From the NCBI GenBank assembly GCA_913064725.1, contig CAJYAI010000013.1, positions 1 through 51,557 of the forward strand: a stretch of 51,557 nucleotides of DNA. Direction: 5' to 3'. This DNA comes from an uncultured Alteromonadaceae bacterium (GTDB lineage Bacteria > Pseudomonadota > Gammaproteobacteria > Pseudomonadales > Halieaceae). The first letter of the stretch is position 1. The number at the start of each line of letters is the position of its first letter. The notes beneath the pieces are model-generated. The model made no database searches and was not told the origin of the DNA. It saw only the letters and a program-made list of their open reading frames with translations. Positions 15,627-24,853 of the stretch are shown here, piece after piece. A program made the translations under genes and the position numbers.

Positions 15627-17030
15627 ATGGCAGCACCCCTCCCAAACCATCCGCAGCTTCGCGGCAACTACGGGCCCATTAATTTTGAGGCGTCTTATGA
15701 TGATCTGGTCATCGATGGCAGCGTTCCAGAGGGTATATCGGGCTCGCTCTATCGCATAGGACCCAATCCAAAGTTCGTCGAGGGTACTTACCACTGGTTC
15801 TTCGGTGCCGGCATGGTGCATGCCTTTCACATCGACAATGGACGTGTCGATTATCGCAACCGATGGGTGCGGACCCCAAAATTAGAGCAGGAGATAGCGC
15901 TAGGCCACGGGCTCAACTTAGACATTAATATCAACAAAGACACGGGTCAGCTTGAGAGTAACCGCCGAAATGGCGTGGCCAATACCCACATTCTGACCCA
16001 CGGTGATCATTTGATTGCGCTAGAGGAGGGGAGTCACCCCTTTAGTATGGATCCGCAATCGCTCACATCAAAGGGTTACGGCCACTACGGTGATGGTATC
16101 AACGGTGCGATGACCGCTCATCCAAAGATTGATCCCGAGACAGGTGAGCTTCATGGCTTTGGGTACATGACTGACCACTTTGGTAGCAAAACCATGACCT
16201 ACCACGTCATTGATCGCAGTGGGCGCACGCTGCGATCTGATGTATTTGAGGCGCCTTATGCAGCGATGATTCACGACTTTGTGATGACGCGCGACTACGT
16301 TCTGTTCCCTATTTTTCCATTGACCTGCGATATGAGTCGCATCGCGACAATCGGGTTTCCCTTTGCATTCGATCGGTCGGTAGGGGCTTACATCGGCGTT
16401 CTCAAACGCGATGCGCCGGTATCACAGATTCGCTGGCTAGCTGCGCCTGTGTGCTTCGTATTTCACTACCTCAATGCCTGGAACGACGGTCCAAAAGTCA
16501 CCTTCGACGCCATTGATTTTCCGGTAGCCCCGAATTTCCCCAGTGCAGACGGTAGCAATCCCGCACACGCAGATGCGCAAGGGAAATTGACGCGTTGGAC
16601 AGTGGACGTGAATTCCGGGCGTATCGATCGGGATCGGACCCTAGATGTCGCATCGGAATTCCCGCGTATTGATGACCGATTTGCCGCAGCACGACACAGG
16701 CACGGCTTCATTGCGTCGGCTTCGCAGCGAGCCAAAGGCGATGGGGGTTTATTTAACGAGATTACACATGTCGATTACGACAGCGGCAAAGTTCAGACAT
16801 GGGATGCCGGTGTCGGGAACGGTGTTTCAGAACCTGTTTTTGTAGAGAAAGGGCCCAATTCACCAGAGGGCGATGGCTGGCTACTGGCGACGATTTACAC
16901 CGCAAAAACAGCGATATCATCGTTAGTCATATTAGATGCCCAAGCCGTTAGCGATGGCCCAGTAGCCACTGCACGTTTAGATCACCGAGTCCCCTATGGA
17001 TTCCATGGTAGCTGGCGGCCTAATCGGTAA
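15627..17030 (+). CDS. Carotenoid cleavage oxygenase (RPE65 family)
   Basis: A 467-aa non-haem iron oxygenase. The four iron-ligand histidines of the seven-blade propeller appear as H165 (TAHPK), H216 (MIHDF), H280 (FHYLNA) and H460 (YGFHGSW); GSLYRIGPNPKF and WFFGAGMVHAFHI are typical blade signatures. The family cleaves carotenoids, apocarotenoids or lignin-derived stilbenes. In a carotenoid-producing phototroph, apocarotenoid or retinal formation is a reasonable idea but is not shown. It diverges from the amidase across about 170 bp. Confidence 0.92.
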   Translation: MAAPLPNHPQLRGNYGPINFEASYDDLVIDGSVPEGISGSLYRIGPNPKFVEGTYHWFFGAGMVHAFHIDNGRVDYRNRWVRTPKLEQEIALGHGLNLDININKDTGQLESNRRNGVANTHILTHGDHLIALEEGSHPFSMDPQSLTSKGYGHYGDGINGAMTAHPKIDPETGELHGFGYMTDHFGSKTMTYHVIDRSGRTLRSDVFEAPYAAMIHDFVMTRDYVLFPIFPLTCDMSRIATIGFPFAFDRSVGAYIGVLKRDAPVSQIRWLAAPVCFVFHYLNAWNDGPKVTFDAIDFPVAPNFPSADGSNPAHADAQGKLTRWTVDVNSGRIDRDRTLDVASEFPRIDDRFAAARHRHGFIASASQRAKGDGGLFNEITHVDYDSGKVQTWDAGVGNGVSEPVFVEKGPNSPEGDGWLLATIYTAKTAISSLVILDAQAVSDGPVATARLDHRVPYGFHGSWRPNR

Positions 17031-17259
17031 TATTTAGCGCATAGGGCACTGGAGTCATGGTTATCCATGTTGTCGGATCTGTTGATAGGATGATGAATTG
17101 CAAGGCGTTATTCGTAGCAATTAGAGGCTGTCGACTTACTGAAAATTCTGATGCCTAGCTGAGTTCTTTTTGGCATTGCGGGCCCTCTCTCAGGCTGAAA
17201 AATTTGCCTTGATTTCGTCGAATTTCTGGTTTCCTATACGACAAAAATAAGATCAAATA

Positions 17260-18369
17260 ATGTCGAGGACAGCCTATGCGAGATATGGCCTGATGAGTGC
17301 CGAAATGCCGGCAAACGTGCGGGTAAATTGGCCCGATGGCGGCTCGATGATGTTGCCAACATTGTGGCTTCGGGATGTTTGTCCTTGTCCCGACTGCCGA
17401 ATCGAACAGACTCAAGAAAAACGCTTTCATCTCGCCGCCTTAGAGTCGGTAAGCGTGGCGTCTCTCTGCGCGGATGCTGAAGGCCTCAAAGTGACATGGT
17501 CAGAGGGACATAACAGCGTCTACCCGAGATCATTTTTAGAGGCTAATCATGTACGCGATCAGCCGAAATGGCGTCCCTGGAGCGATGACTACTCGCCGGG
17601 GTACTTTGACTTTACGACGTTCCTGTCTGACAGGGTGTACGCGATAAGGGCCATCGAGGAGTTTCTTGAGGCCGGCGTCTTGGTGCTGACAAATTCGCCA
17701 ACCGAAGAGCTTACGCTTGAGCGGCTTGCTGCGAGACTGGGCCCAATCCGCGAAGTGCTGTTTGACCGGATACACAATGTCAAAGTGGACCCAAAAGGGT
17801 ACAACGTCGCCCACACAAGCCTTCCCTTGCCCCCACACAACGACTTTGCAAGTTACTCGTGGCCGCCGAGTGTCCAAGCGTTACACATGCTGGCAAACGA
17901 GGCTACAGGGGGGCGCTCCACGATTTACGACGGTTGGGCTGTACTGCAAGCCTTCAGACAAGAGGATCCCGCAGCATTTGATGTCCTCTGTCGGGTCGCC
18001 GTACCCTTTCGGGAATTTGATGACGGCAATGAGACGTTCGCCTGCGAGCCGATTATTCGTTTAAATCCAAATGGTGAGATGGGTGTTTTTCGTTACTCCA
18101 ACCAGTTGATGCAGGTTATGGATCCTTTAAATCCGGACACAGCGGCTTTCTACGACGCATACTACAAGCTGAGCCGTCGACTTATCACGTCGCCTTTCAA
18201 TCGTCGATTTCGACTTCATGGCGGGGAGATTTTAGTGGTAGCCAGCCATCGAATTCTTCACGGGCGAGAGGCTATTGAGGACGCCGGTTTCCGGCACTTG
18301 CAGGATGCGTACTTCGAGCATGATAACGTTCGAAACATGCTGACTGTATTAGAGAGGACTCATGACTGA
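17260..18369 (+). CDS. Fe(II)/2-oxoglutarate oxygenase with zinc N-domain (BBOX/TmpA-like)
   Basis: A 369-aa protein. The N-terminal gamma-butyrobetaine-hydroxylase-like domain has the zinc set C41, C43, C46 (DVCPCPDC) and H57. The TauD/TfdA domain follows, with iron ligands H193 and D195 (PPHNDFASY) and distal H334 (RILHGRE). Standard annotation would be 'gamma-butyrobetaine hydroxylase' (carnitine synthesis). It overlaps by eight bases an HD-domain oxygenase gene, an arrangement known from PhnY/PhnZ and TmpA/TmpB, where the first enzyme hydroxylates a phosphonate at C1. The LPPHNDFASY.WPPS stretch looks like its own subfamily, so the substrate is open. ATG 17260 chosen; ATGs at 17293 and 17305 are alternatives. 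Confidence 0.85.
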   Translation: MSRTAYARYGLMSAEMPANVRVNWPDGGSMMLPTLWLRDVCPCPDCRIEQTQEKRFHLAALESVSVASLCADAEGLKVTWSEGHNSVYPRSFLEANHVRDQPKWRPWSDDYSPGYFDFTTFLSDRVYAIRAIEEFLEAGVLVLTNSPTEELTLERLAARLGPIREVLFDRIHNVKVDPKGYNVAHTSLPLPPHNDFASYSWPPSVQALHMLANEATGGRSTIYDGWAVLQAFRQEDPAAFDVLCRVAVPFREFDDGNETFACEPIIRLNPNGEMGVFRYSNQLMQVMDPLNPDTAAFYDAYYKLSRRLITSPFNRRFRLHGGEILVVASHRILHGREAIEDAGFRHLQDAYFEHDNVRNMLTVLERTHD

Positions 18370-18910
18370 CGTTTCCTTCACGCAGATGAAAGACGGTACG
18401 CAAGCTGACTACATCATGCTGGAAAAGCTTGAGAACGATCATATTCACGGTTTACCTCATCGCATTATGAGCGCCTTGTCGTCACTCTCTAGTGGATTGG
18501 CGGGCTATAAAATTGACCGTCTCCAGCACTCATTGCAAACCGCGACGCGCGCTGAGGATGAGGGTGCCAGTATCGACTGGGTGGTAGCCGCTCTGGTGCA
18601 CGATATCGGTGATGATTTAGCACCGTTGAGTCACTCAGAATTTGCAGCGGCAGTGCTCAAGCCGTTTGTCAGCGACGAAATTGTTTGGGTCATTGAAAAG
18701 CACGGTCTCTTTCAGGCTTACTACTATGCGCATCATGTGGGTGGTGATCGTCACGCCCGCGACAGATACAAAGATCATCCCTTTTACGAGCAGTGTGTGC
18801 ACTTTTGTGAGGCCTGGGATCAAGCTTCGTTCGATCCCGATTACCCGACACGACCGCTGTCGTATTTTGAACCCATGGTAAAAGAGGTTTTTTCTCGCCG
18901 ACGCAAGTAA
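18362..18910 (+). CDS. HD-domain (PhnZ/TmpB-like) diiron oxygenase candidate
   Basis: A 182-aa single HD-domain protein. Probable metal ligands: H56 (RLQHSLQ), H80-D81 (LVHDIGDD), later histidines (H91, H114, H124/H125) and D153 (WDQASFD). PhnZ and TmpB, together with myo-inositol oxygenase, use such a site as a mixed-valence diiron cofactor to cleave C-P or C-C bonds with O2 instead of hydrolysing nucleotides. Its ATG lies inside the end of the upstream 2-oxoglutarate oxygenase, so the two are translated together. Usual database label would be 'phosphohydrolase'. The substrate cannot be read from the sequence. Confidence 0.8.
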   Translation: MTDVSFTQMKDGTQADYIMLEKLENDHIHGLPHRIMSALSSLSSGLAGYKIDRLQHSLQTATRAEDEGASIDWVVAALVHDIGDDLAPLSHSEFAAAVLKPFVSDEIVWVIEKHGLFQAYYYAHHVGGDRHARDRYKDHPFYEQCVHFCEAWDQASFDPDYPTRPLSYFEPMVKEVFSRRRK

Positions 18911-18989
18911 TTTCCGGCTCGGATAATCAGTGTCTTGCTCAGTTCGTGGTCCGGCAGCACAATGGTTGAATTAATGTCGGACTTATCGA

Positions 18990-20288
18990 ATGATCACGTT
19001 TGCTCAAGCACAGGACAATTTACACACGTTGTGCGCAGCCTGGCGTGACCAGCAGATGATACAGCCAGAGTCCATCTCGTTGGCAAGTTCACCCGGTCGG
19101 TACCTGTCGGAAGATGTCAGCGCGACGCTGGATCTCCCGGTAGCGGATGTATCAGCCATGGACGGCTATGCTATTGCCACGCTACCGCCCACCGATCTGA
19201 GCAATGAGGAAGCGCAGGATGTAAGCGCAGTGAATGGCCCCTGTTATGTTGTGCGCGGCGAGTCCCGCGCAGGCCAGCCTTACAGCGGTAGTCCGCTCGA
19301 AAACGGCGAGTGTGTCCGTATTTTTACCGGTGCCGTGGTGCCCGAGTCGGCTGACACCGTCGTCATCCAAGAAAATGTCGATCGTGAGGCGGAGACGATT
19401 CGTATCGTCGAACAGACGGCGTTCGGCGCCAATATTCGACGTCGCGGTGAAGAGATTGCCTTGGGCGCAACCATTGCAAAGACAGGCCAGCGCGTCACCC
19501 CTAACATGATTCCATTGTTGGCCAGTCAGGGCATTCCCCACGTATCAGTTCGCCCCAGGTTGCGAGTGGCTTTTTTTGCGACGGGTGATGAGCTAAAGCG
19601 ACCTGGCGACGTCTTAGGCGAGGGCGATATTTACGAGAGTAACTTGGCTTCCATTCAGGCGGTTCTTGAGAACTATCCTTTAGATCTCATCAATCTGGGT
19701 GTCATAGACGATACGCCCCAAGCCATTACTGACGCGTTGCAACGCGCCGCTAACGGTGCTGATATTGTGATCAGTAGTGGTGGCGTCTCAGTAGGCGATT
19801 ACGACTACGTGCGTGACTGTGTTGCCGCCATGGGGCAGGTGACCGATTATAAAGTGGCCATGAAGCCTGGAAAGCCCGTTTGCTTCGGACGGCTCGACCA
19901 AGACTCAGGTGGACAAGCGCTTTTCTTCGGTTTGCCCGGTAATGCCGTGTCGTCGTTTGTTGTGTTGACCGAACTTTATCTGCCAGCGATCACATATTTA
20001 ATGAGTGGCGATAAGGAAGGAACTCATGGGTACGTGCGCGCTATCTTGACCGAGGATCTTAATCGACGCCCGGGTAGGTTGGAGTTTCAGCGCGGTGTGC
20101 TGCAAAGCGCACTCGATGGTAAACATCGGCCCGTGTGGCAGGTACGAGCCCTTGGTAGTCAAGATTCGCACCGTGTCATGGGCTTGGCGTTGGCGAACTG
20201 CACGATTCAAATCCCAGCTGAAGTCGGACATCTACCGGCCGGTAGCGATGTCGTTGTCTCCGTATTTCCCTGGTCTGAGATCCGGTGA
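18990..20288 (+). CDS. moeA: MoeA, molybdopterin molybdenumtransferase
   Basis: A 432-aa enzyme inserting molybdate into adenylated molybdopterin. Signatures: DVSAMDGYAI, RIFTGAVVPESADTVV, FFATGDELKRPG, VISSGGVSVGDYDYV, MKPGKPVCFG and FGLPGNAVSS, in the normal four-domain order. Overlaps mobA at GTGA, so the two are coupled. It begins 80 bp after the HD-domain gene and may be read by the same transcript. Confidence 0.95.
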   Translation: MITFAQAQDNLHTLCAAWRDQQMIQPESISLASSPGRYLSEDVSATLDLPVADVSAMDGYAIATLPPTDLSNEEAQDVSAVNGPCYVVRGESRAGQPYSGSPLENGECVRIFTGAVVPESADTVVIQENVDREAETIRIVEQTAFGANIRRRGEEIALGATIAKTGQRVTPNMIPLLASQGIPHVSVRPRLRVAFFATGDELKRPGDVLGEGDIYESNLASIQAVLENYPLDLINLGVIDDTPQAITDALQRAANGADIVISSGGVSVGDYDYVRDCVAAMGQVTDYKVAMKPGKPVCFGRLDQDSGGQALFFGLPGNAVSSFVVLTELYLPAITYLMSGDKEGTHGYVRAILTEDLNRRPGRLEFQRGVLQSALDGKHRPVWQVRALGSQDSHRVMGLALANCTIQIPAEVGHLPAGSDVVVSVFPWSEIR

Positions 20289-20917
20289 TCCTAGCGAACG
20301 AGGGCCGTAGCCACATTCACGCCGCAGCCATTTTATGCGGAGGCGAGAGTCGTCGAATGGGTGTCGATAAGGCATCGCTTGTGAATGGCGCAACCTCACT
20401 GATAGAGCGGCAGGTTGAAGAGCTCAGAGCGATGTTCCCCGAGCTACGTATTTTTATTTGCTCTGGTAGCAGGGACTATCCTGAGCTGGAAGCTTATTCG
20501 GTTGATTATATTCATGACACCCTTGAGTCGGCGGGGCCGTTGTCTGGGCTAGGGCAGGCGCTAAGCACAGTCGCAATGGACGATGAGGACGCGGGGTCCT
20601 TATTTGTCATTCCAATAGACTCGCTGATTTTGCCAACCCAGATATTGAAGGTCTTGACGTCGTCGCAATCTGCAGCGTCTATTACCCTACTCACAAGTCA
20701 ACGCTTGCATCCGTTACACGGGCTATTTTCGGCTCAGCTTGGGAGAGATATGGTGCAGTATGTTGCGTCAGGGGGGCGATCGGTGATGGACTTTGTAAAG
20801 GCCCATACGTGGCAGGTCGCGGTTGCACCGGATGACTGGGAGCCTTGTTTGAATTTTAACTCGCCCGAAGAGTATCAAGAGGCGATTGTTGCTCTGCCTG
20901 CATTGACCGTTCTGTGA
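20285..20917 (+). CDS. mobA: MobA, molybdenum cofactor guanylyltransferase
   Basis: A 210-aa nucleotidyltransferase with the signature AAILCGGESRRMGVDKA (residues 14-30), then SAGPLSGLGQAL, and FVIPIDSLIL where MobA usually has 'D.P'. It makes the bis-MGD cofactor used by DMSO-reductase-family enzymes from Mo-MPT and GTP. Start is GTG in the GTGA overlap with moeA. The D-to-S change (PIDSLIL instead of P.DMP) near the metal site is worth noting but unlikely to mean loss of function. Confidence 0.9.
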   Translation: MILANEGRSHIHAAAILCGGESRRMGVDKASLVNGATSLIERQVEELRAMFPELRIFICSGSRDYPELEAYSVDYIHDTLESAGPLSGLGQALSTVAMDDEDAGSLFVIPIDSLILPTQILKVLTSSQSAASITLLTSQRLHPLHGLFSAQLGRDMVQYVASGGRSVMDFVKAHTWQVAVAPDDWEPCLNFNSPEEYQEAIVALPALTVL

Positions 20918-21054
20918 ATGCTTATATTGGACGAGCGAATAGATCTGCCAAACGCAGCGCAAAGTGCTTACAGTAGATATAGCTTAAGGTAAGTTTAATG
21001 AGGTGCGACATGTGGTTTCGCAGATAGATACTTATCAAGAACGGAGTGGGAGAT

Positions 21055-22155
21055 ATGAACAGACGTCACTTTTTAGCGGCTTTGGGCACCACGGCATGTG
21101 CGGGGTCTGTGTTGCCAGCCCTCGGCCAGTATCTTATTCCCGAGGGACAAGTAAGATTGGTTTTCAATGAAAACCCGTACGGACCGAGTCCGAGGGCCCT
21201 TGCCGAAGTCCGAAAAGTGCTGTCGTTGAGTGCCTATTACCCCGACTCGCCCTATGACTACCCGATAAGAGACGACTTGATGGATGTCATAGCGGCTGAT
21301 CACGGACTCAGCCATGACAATCTATTCATCTCTTCGGGATCAAATGAGGGCTTACAGGCGGCTCTGCTAGCGTTTGGCTCGGAGGGTAAAGTACTGACAC
21401 CCTCTCTGACCTATGACGCCCACCTCGGATACGCGGAGGGCCTTGGCGTATCGGTGGTGCGAGTGCCTTTGCGCGACGATCTACAGGTTGATCTTGACGC
21501 GATGGAAGCAATGGTCGATGAATCGGTGAAGGTTGTGTACCTAGCCAATCCGAACAATCCGACAGGTCTTCCGATGGATTCGGGTAGATTGCGCGATTTT
21601 TGTCGCAAAGTAGGTCCAAAGGCGCTGGTCATTGTCGATGAGGCGTATAACGAATTGGCAGAGAACCCGGCGCGGGACACGCTGATTGACCTCGTTCGCG
21701 ACGGGCAAAACATCCTCGTTACTCGCACGTTCTCGAAGATCTTCGGTATGGCAGGTATGCGGGTCGGGTATGGCCTTGGTCGCCCTGACATCATCGCAAA
21801 GACATTCAAGTACATAATGGCATGGCCCAATGGCATTGGACTAACCGCCGCCTACCACAGCTACATCGATAAAGAGTTCATTGCGTTTTCACGCAACAAG
21901 GTACTTGAGGGTAGAGCTATGGTGGAAAAGACACTCGCTGATGTCGGCTTGAACCCCGTCGCCTCAGATGCAAATTTTGTATTTGTCGACTCGGGTAGAG
22001 ACGGCATGGTCGTGCGGAAAGCGATGGCTGACGAGGGTGTTTTAATCAATGCAGGTTACGAGGGTTACCCTCACTATATTCGAATTAGTATGGGACGCTT
22101 AGAGGACCTGCAAACGTTTGACCGGGTCTTTAAGCGAGTCATGGCGCGCGCGTAA
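21055..22155 (+). CDS. Tat-exported fold-I aminotransferase (HisC-like)
   Basis: A 366-aa class I/II PLP aminotransferase resembling histidinol-phosphate aminotransferase: SSGSNEGLQAAL, YLANPNNPTG, IVDEAYNEL, and Schiff-base lysine in RTFSKIFGMAGMRVGY. The N-terminus MNRRHFLAALGTTACAGS is a twin-arginine signal peptide, so the enzyme appears to be folded with its cofactor and exported, which excludes a normal cytoplasmic histidine-pathway role. Start ATG 21055 after GGAGTGGGAG; the upstream GTG is rejected because it would precede the Tat motif without need. The substrate in the periplasm is unknown. Confidence 0.85.
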   Translation: MNRRHFLAALGTTACAGSVLPALGQYLIPEGQVRLVFNENPYGPSPRALAEVRKVLSLSAYYPDSPYDYPIRDDLMDVIAADHGLSHDNLFISSGSNEGLQAALLAFGSEGKVLTPSLTYDAHLGYAEGLGVSVVRVPLRDDLQVDLDAMEAMVDESVKVVYLANPNNPTGLPMDSGRLRDFCRKVGPKALVIVDEAYNELAENPARDTLIDLVRDGQNILVTRTFSKIFGMAGMRVGYGLGRPDIIAKTFKYIMAWPNGIGLTAAYHSYIDKEFIAFSRNKVLEGRAMVEKTLADVGLNPVASDANFVFVDSGRDGMVVRKAMADEGVLINAGYEGYPHYIRISMGRLEDLQTFDRVFKRVMARA

Positions 22156-22262
22156 TTACTGTCTGTAACGTCGAGAGTGGTCGGAAACTGTCGAGAACAG
22201 TAAAGCATGGCTGAGAGCGCTTGATCGATGTCATTCGACCCTAGGCTATTGGCCTTTGCCTC

Positions 22263-23978
22263 TTACTGACCATGCACGATGTCGCCATTGACTACCGTCA
22301 TGGTGATCGTTGTCGAATGGATGTTGTCTGCTGGAATATCAAATAGATTGCTTTCTAGCAGCACCACGTCCGCCAATTTACCCACCGAAATAGACCCCAG
22401 AGTATCAAGCTCTCCTACTTGAATGGCTGTGTTACGTGTCATAGCAATAATAGCCTCACCGACCGAAACGGCTTGATCGGCATTTCTAACCGGCATAGCC
22501 AGTTCGCCCGGTAGCCGTCGTGTTACCGCCGCTTCAATCAGTTCTAGCGGTTTATACGTCGAAAGATACGCTGACGCGGGCCAGTCTGCGCCGAAACTTT
22601 GATTGGCGCCTGACTGCATAATCGATCTCACCGGATAGGCATTCTCTACCTTATCCATGCCGACAAAAGACCCGATATTGAAGTAGGACGGATCGCGTGC
22701 CGCCCATTGGATTGATGTCTGTGCCGTAACATTGAGGGCTGCGAAGCGAGGTATGTCGTCTGGATGCACGAAGTCCATGTGTGCGATCGTCGCACGTACA
22801 GCTTGGTTGCCAGTCTCGTTTCTTGCAGCCTCAATGGCATCGAGTGACATCCTGACAGCTGCACCCCCAATCGCGTGGATATGGACCGGTATATTGTGAC
22901 TGAAGTAAGTTGTGATATTGGCGGTCAGGTCAGCTTTGGAGATCATGGGTTGACCAAAGTCTTCGTTTGTAGAGTCGACATAGGGCGTGAGTAAAAATGC
23001 GGTGTGGCCCTCCGGGACACCATCGGCCGCGAGCTTAATAGCTTCCGGGCGCACCATGTCACTCGCGTACGTTTCACTAAACGCTTTAAATCGCGATGCG
23101 ATGACATCAGCCGAATCCACCTCGCGTACCGAACCAAAAATACGAAGCGTTAGCTCGCCTGATTCGCCCAAGGCTTGCCAAATTGCATAAGCGTCCTGCT
23201 CAGTTGGAGCGCCGGCCCAGGCGTCGAAGACCCCGGTGAGGCCTGCCGCTGCCGCGCGGGGTAGCCAGTCTGAAAAGCGCCTTTCGTAAGCCATTTTATC
23301 TCCTGGAACAAACGCGGCTTGAATGTGTTGACCGGCTTTCTCTCGTCCAGTACCGAGAGGTTCGTTGGACAATGGGTCGCGCTCAAAGAAACTGATACCC
23401 GGCTGAGGATCGGGATAGCCCGCATCAACACCCCCCTCTCTTAATGCTCTGCTTGAGAACCATCGAGAGTGTCCGTCAACCGAGCCGAGAATGACGACTC
23501 GATCGCCAAAAATAGTATCGAGCTCTCGTGCTAACGGACCTGTCTTGGGGAACAGGTGATTTTGCCAGCCACGTGCGTAGATAGGTCCGTTACCGGGATT
23601 CGCGTCTCGAATCGCCTCTAGCGCGCTCTGCAGCTTCTCTCGGGTATCAGCAAGACTTAAATTGACGCCGACGTCGGAGAATGATCCATTGAAAACATGG
23701 GTGTGCGAGTCCATAAAGCCCGAGATCAGCAAGCCATCACCGATGGTGATTTGCCGGGTATTGTCTCCAATAAATGAGGCAACGCCGCTCTCGTTACCCA
23801 CATAGACAATTCGATCGCCACGGATAGCAACAGCCGATGCTGTTGGATTTTCTGGATCTGAGGTGAATACGGCGCCACCTTGAAACACTAAGTCAGCGGC
23901 TTCAGTTATCGACTTGCTCGAGCAGCCGACCAGCATCACGTTGACACAGACGAATAGAGCTAACAGAGGTGATCGCAT
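22263..23978 (-). CDS. Amidohydrolase family 3 lipoprotein (YtcJ-like)
   Basis: A 571-aa protein with a lipoprotein signal (LALFVCVNVMLVGCSSK). It is a metal-dependent amidohydrolase: SGFMDSHTHVFNG (first metal ligands), LAADGVPEGHTAF, PVHIHAIGG, RATIAHMDFVHPDDI, and the late aspartate in SFGADWPAS. YtcJ-like members hydrolyse amide or formamide-type substrates; the specific one is unknown. Signal and lipobox place it on a membrane facing the periplasm. Downstream (leftward) of the VanX-like gene by about 100 bp, same strand. Confidence 0.9.
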   Translation of the reverse strand: MRSPLLALFVCVNVMLVGCSSKSITEAADLVFQGGAVFTSDPENPTASAVAIRGDRIVYVGNESGVASFIGDNTRQITIGDGLLISGFMDSHTHVFNGSFSDVGVNLSLADTREKLQSALEAIRDANPGNGPIYARGWQNHLFPKTGPLARELDTIFGDRVVILGSVDGHSRWFSSRALREGGVDAGYPDPQPGISFFERDPLSNEPLGTGREKAGQHIQAAFVPGDKMAYERRFSDWLPRAAAAGLTGVFDAWAGAPTEQDAYAIWQALGESGELTLRIFGSVREVDSADVIASRFKAFSETYASDMVRPEAIKLAADGVPEGHTAFLLTPYVDSTNEDFGQPMISKADLTANITTYFSHNIPVHIHAIGGAAVRMSLDAIEAARNETGNQAVRATIAHMDFVHPDDIPRFAALNVTAQTSIQWAARDPSYFNIGSFVGMDKVENAYPVRSIMQSGANQSFGADWPASAYLSTYKPLELIEAAVTRRLPGELAMPVRNADQAVSVGEAIIAMTRNTAIQVGELDTLGSISVGKLADVVLLESNLFDIPADNIHSTTITMTVVNGDIVHGQ

Positions 23979-24079
23979 GGGTTTTCCTTATCGTCCGTGA
24001 TCAAGTTTGGTCGTGGTGGCCCCAATGGCAGCTGCACTCTGGTTGGGAGCAGCGCCCTGATTTGAAGCACGCCACAGCG

Positions 24080-24739
24080 TCATTTAATCACCCTATTGAA
24101 ATAGATGTTGGGATTGGGTTCGTCTATGAGTGTAAAGTGCCACCACTCCGCATAGTAAGCTCGAAAGCCCGCCGCCTCCATCATACCTTTTAGTGCTCGA
24201 CGGTTTTGTCTCGCATCATTGCTTACAGCGACGCTGTCGGTATGAGAGCTGGGATCAAAAAAATCCCAAGATGTGCCCATGTCGATGGGTTCGCCCGTTC
24301 TTGCGTCTGCTAGCGTCAGGTCGATAGCGCTGCCCCGCGAATGACCCGACTGGCTTGCGATATAACCTTGAGCAATCAGATCTTCTTTTTTGACGTTGGG
24401 GTAATACCTTTCTTTCATCGTCTGCGGGACGTCAGATTGAATCCACCTGATAAAATCGTCCACTGCGCGCTGTGGTCGGTAGCAGTCGTAAACCAGCAGC
24501 GTTAATCCGATTTTCTGGGCGTGCTCTTGTGCCTGAGTAAGGGCCTGTAGCGAATCACGGCTGAGCAGGCAGGCGGGCGCTTGGTAACCGTCGACGGGTC
24601 TACCAAGAAAATTGTCGTTACCAGCATATCGGATATCAGTGAGTAGGCCTTGGATTGCTGTCGCCGCATTTTCAAGCTCAATAGGATGCGCTTGAATTAG
24701 CTCGGAAATGAATAACAGTAGTACTGGCGTCAGTCGCAA
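24080..24739 (-). CDS. D-alanyl-D-alanine dipeptidase (VanX/DdpX family)
   Basis: A 219-aa M15D zinc peptidase. Zinc motif SGHSRGSAIDLTL (SxHxxGxAxD) and the later EWWHFTL (catalytic Glu and third zinc ligand) are intact. The conserved YDCYRPQRAV segment is present. A short hydrophobic start (MRLTPVLLLFISELIQA) suggests export. In non-vancomycin-resistant bacteria such enzymes recycle D-Ala-D-Ala from peptidoglycan as a nutrient, and no vanH/vanA genes are here. Divergent from the LD-carboxypeptidase gene. Confidence 0.9.
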   Translation of the reverse strand: MRLTPVLLLFISELIQAHPIELENAATAIQGLLTDIRYAGNDNFLGRPVDGYQAPACLLSRDSLQALTQAQEHAQKIGLTLLVYDCYRPQRAVDDFIRWIQSDVPQTMKERYYPNVKKEDLIAQGYIASQSGHSRGSAIDLTLADARTGEPIDMGTSWDFFDPSSHTDSVAVSNDARQNRRALKGMMEAAGFRAYYAEWWHFTLIDEPNPNIYFNRVIK

Positions 24740-24853
24740 GGCACATTACCTGAAGTTACAGGGTCTTAGCTTGCCGCGAGCGCAGGCCTCTGCCAAGCTC
24801 ATCTCGACGAATTTTTTCGCCGTTGTTACTAGTAATCAGCAAAAGGGTAGGGG

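Noticed and set aside
17260-18369. Straight annotation as gamma-butyrobetaine hydroxylase (carnitine synthesis)
   Set aside because: Domain layout fits, but coupling to an HD-type oxygenase and the distinct HND motif region argue for another substrate; no carnitine genes are nearby.
21055-22155. hisC (histidine biosynthesis)
   Set aside because: A Tat signal peptide and no his genes nearby; the fold is right but the location is wrong for that pathway.
24080-24739. Vancomycin resistance (vanX)
   Set aside because: No vanH, vanA or vanRS genes nearby; Gram-negative VanX homologues usually serve D-Ala-D-Ala recycling.
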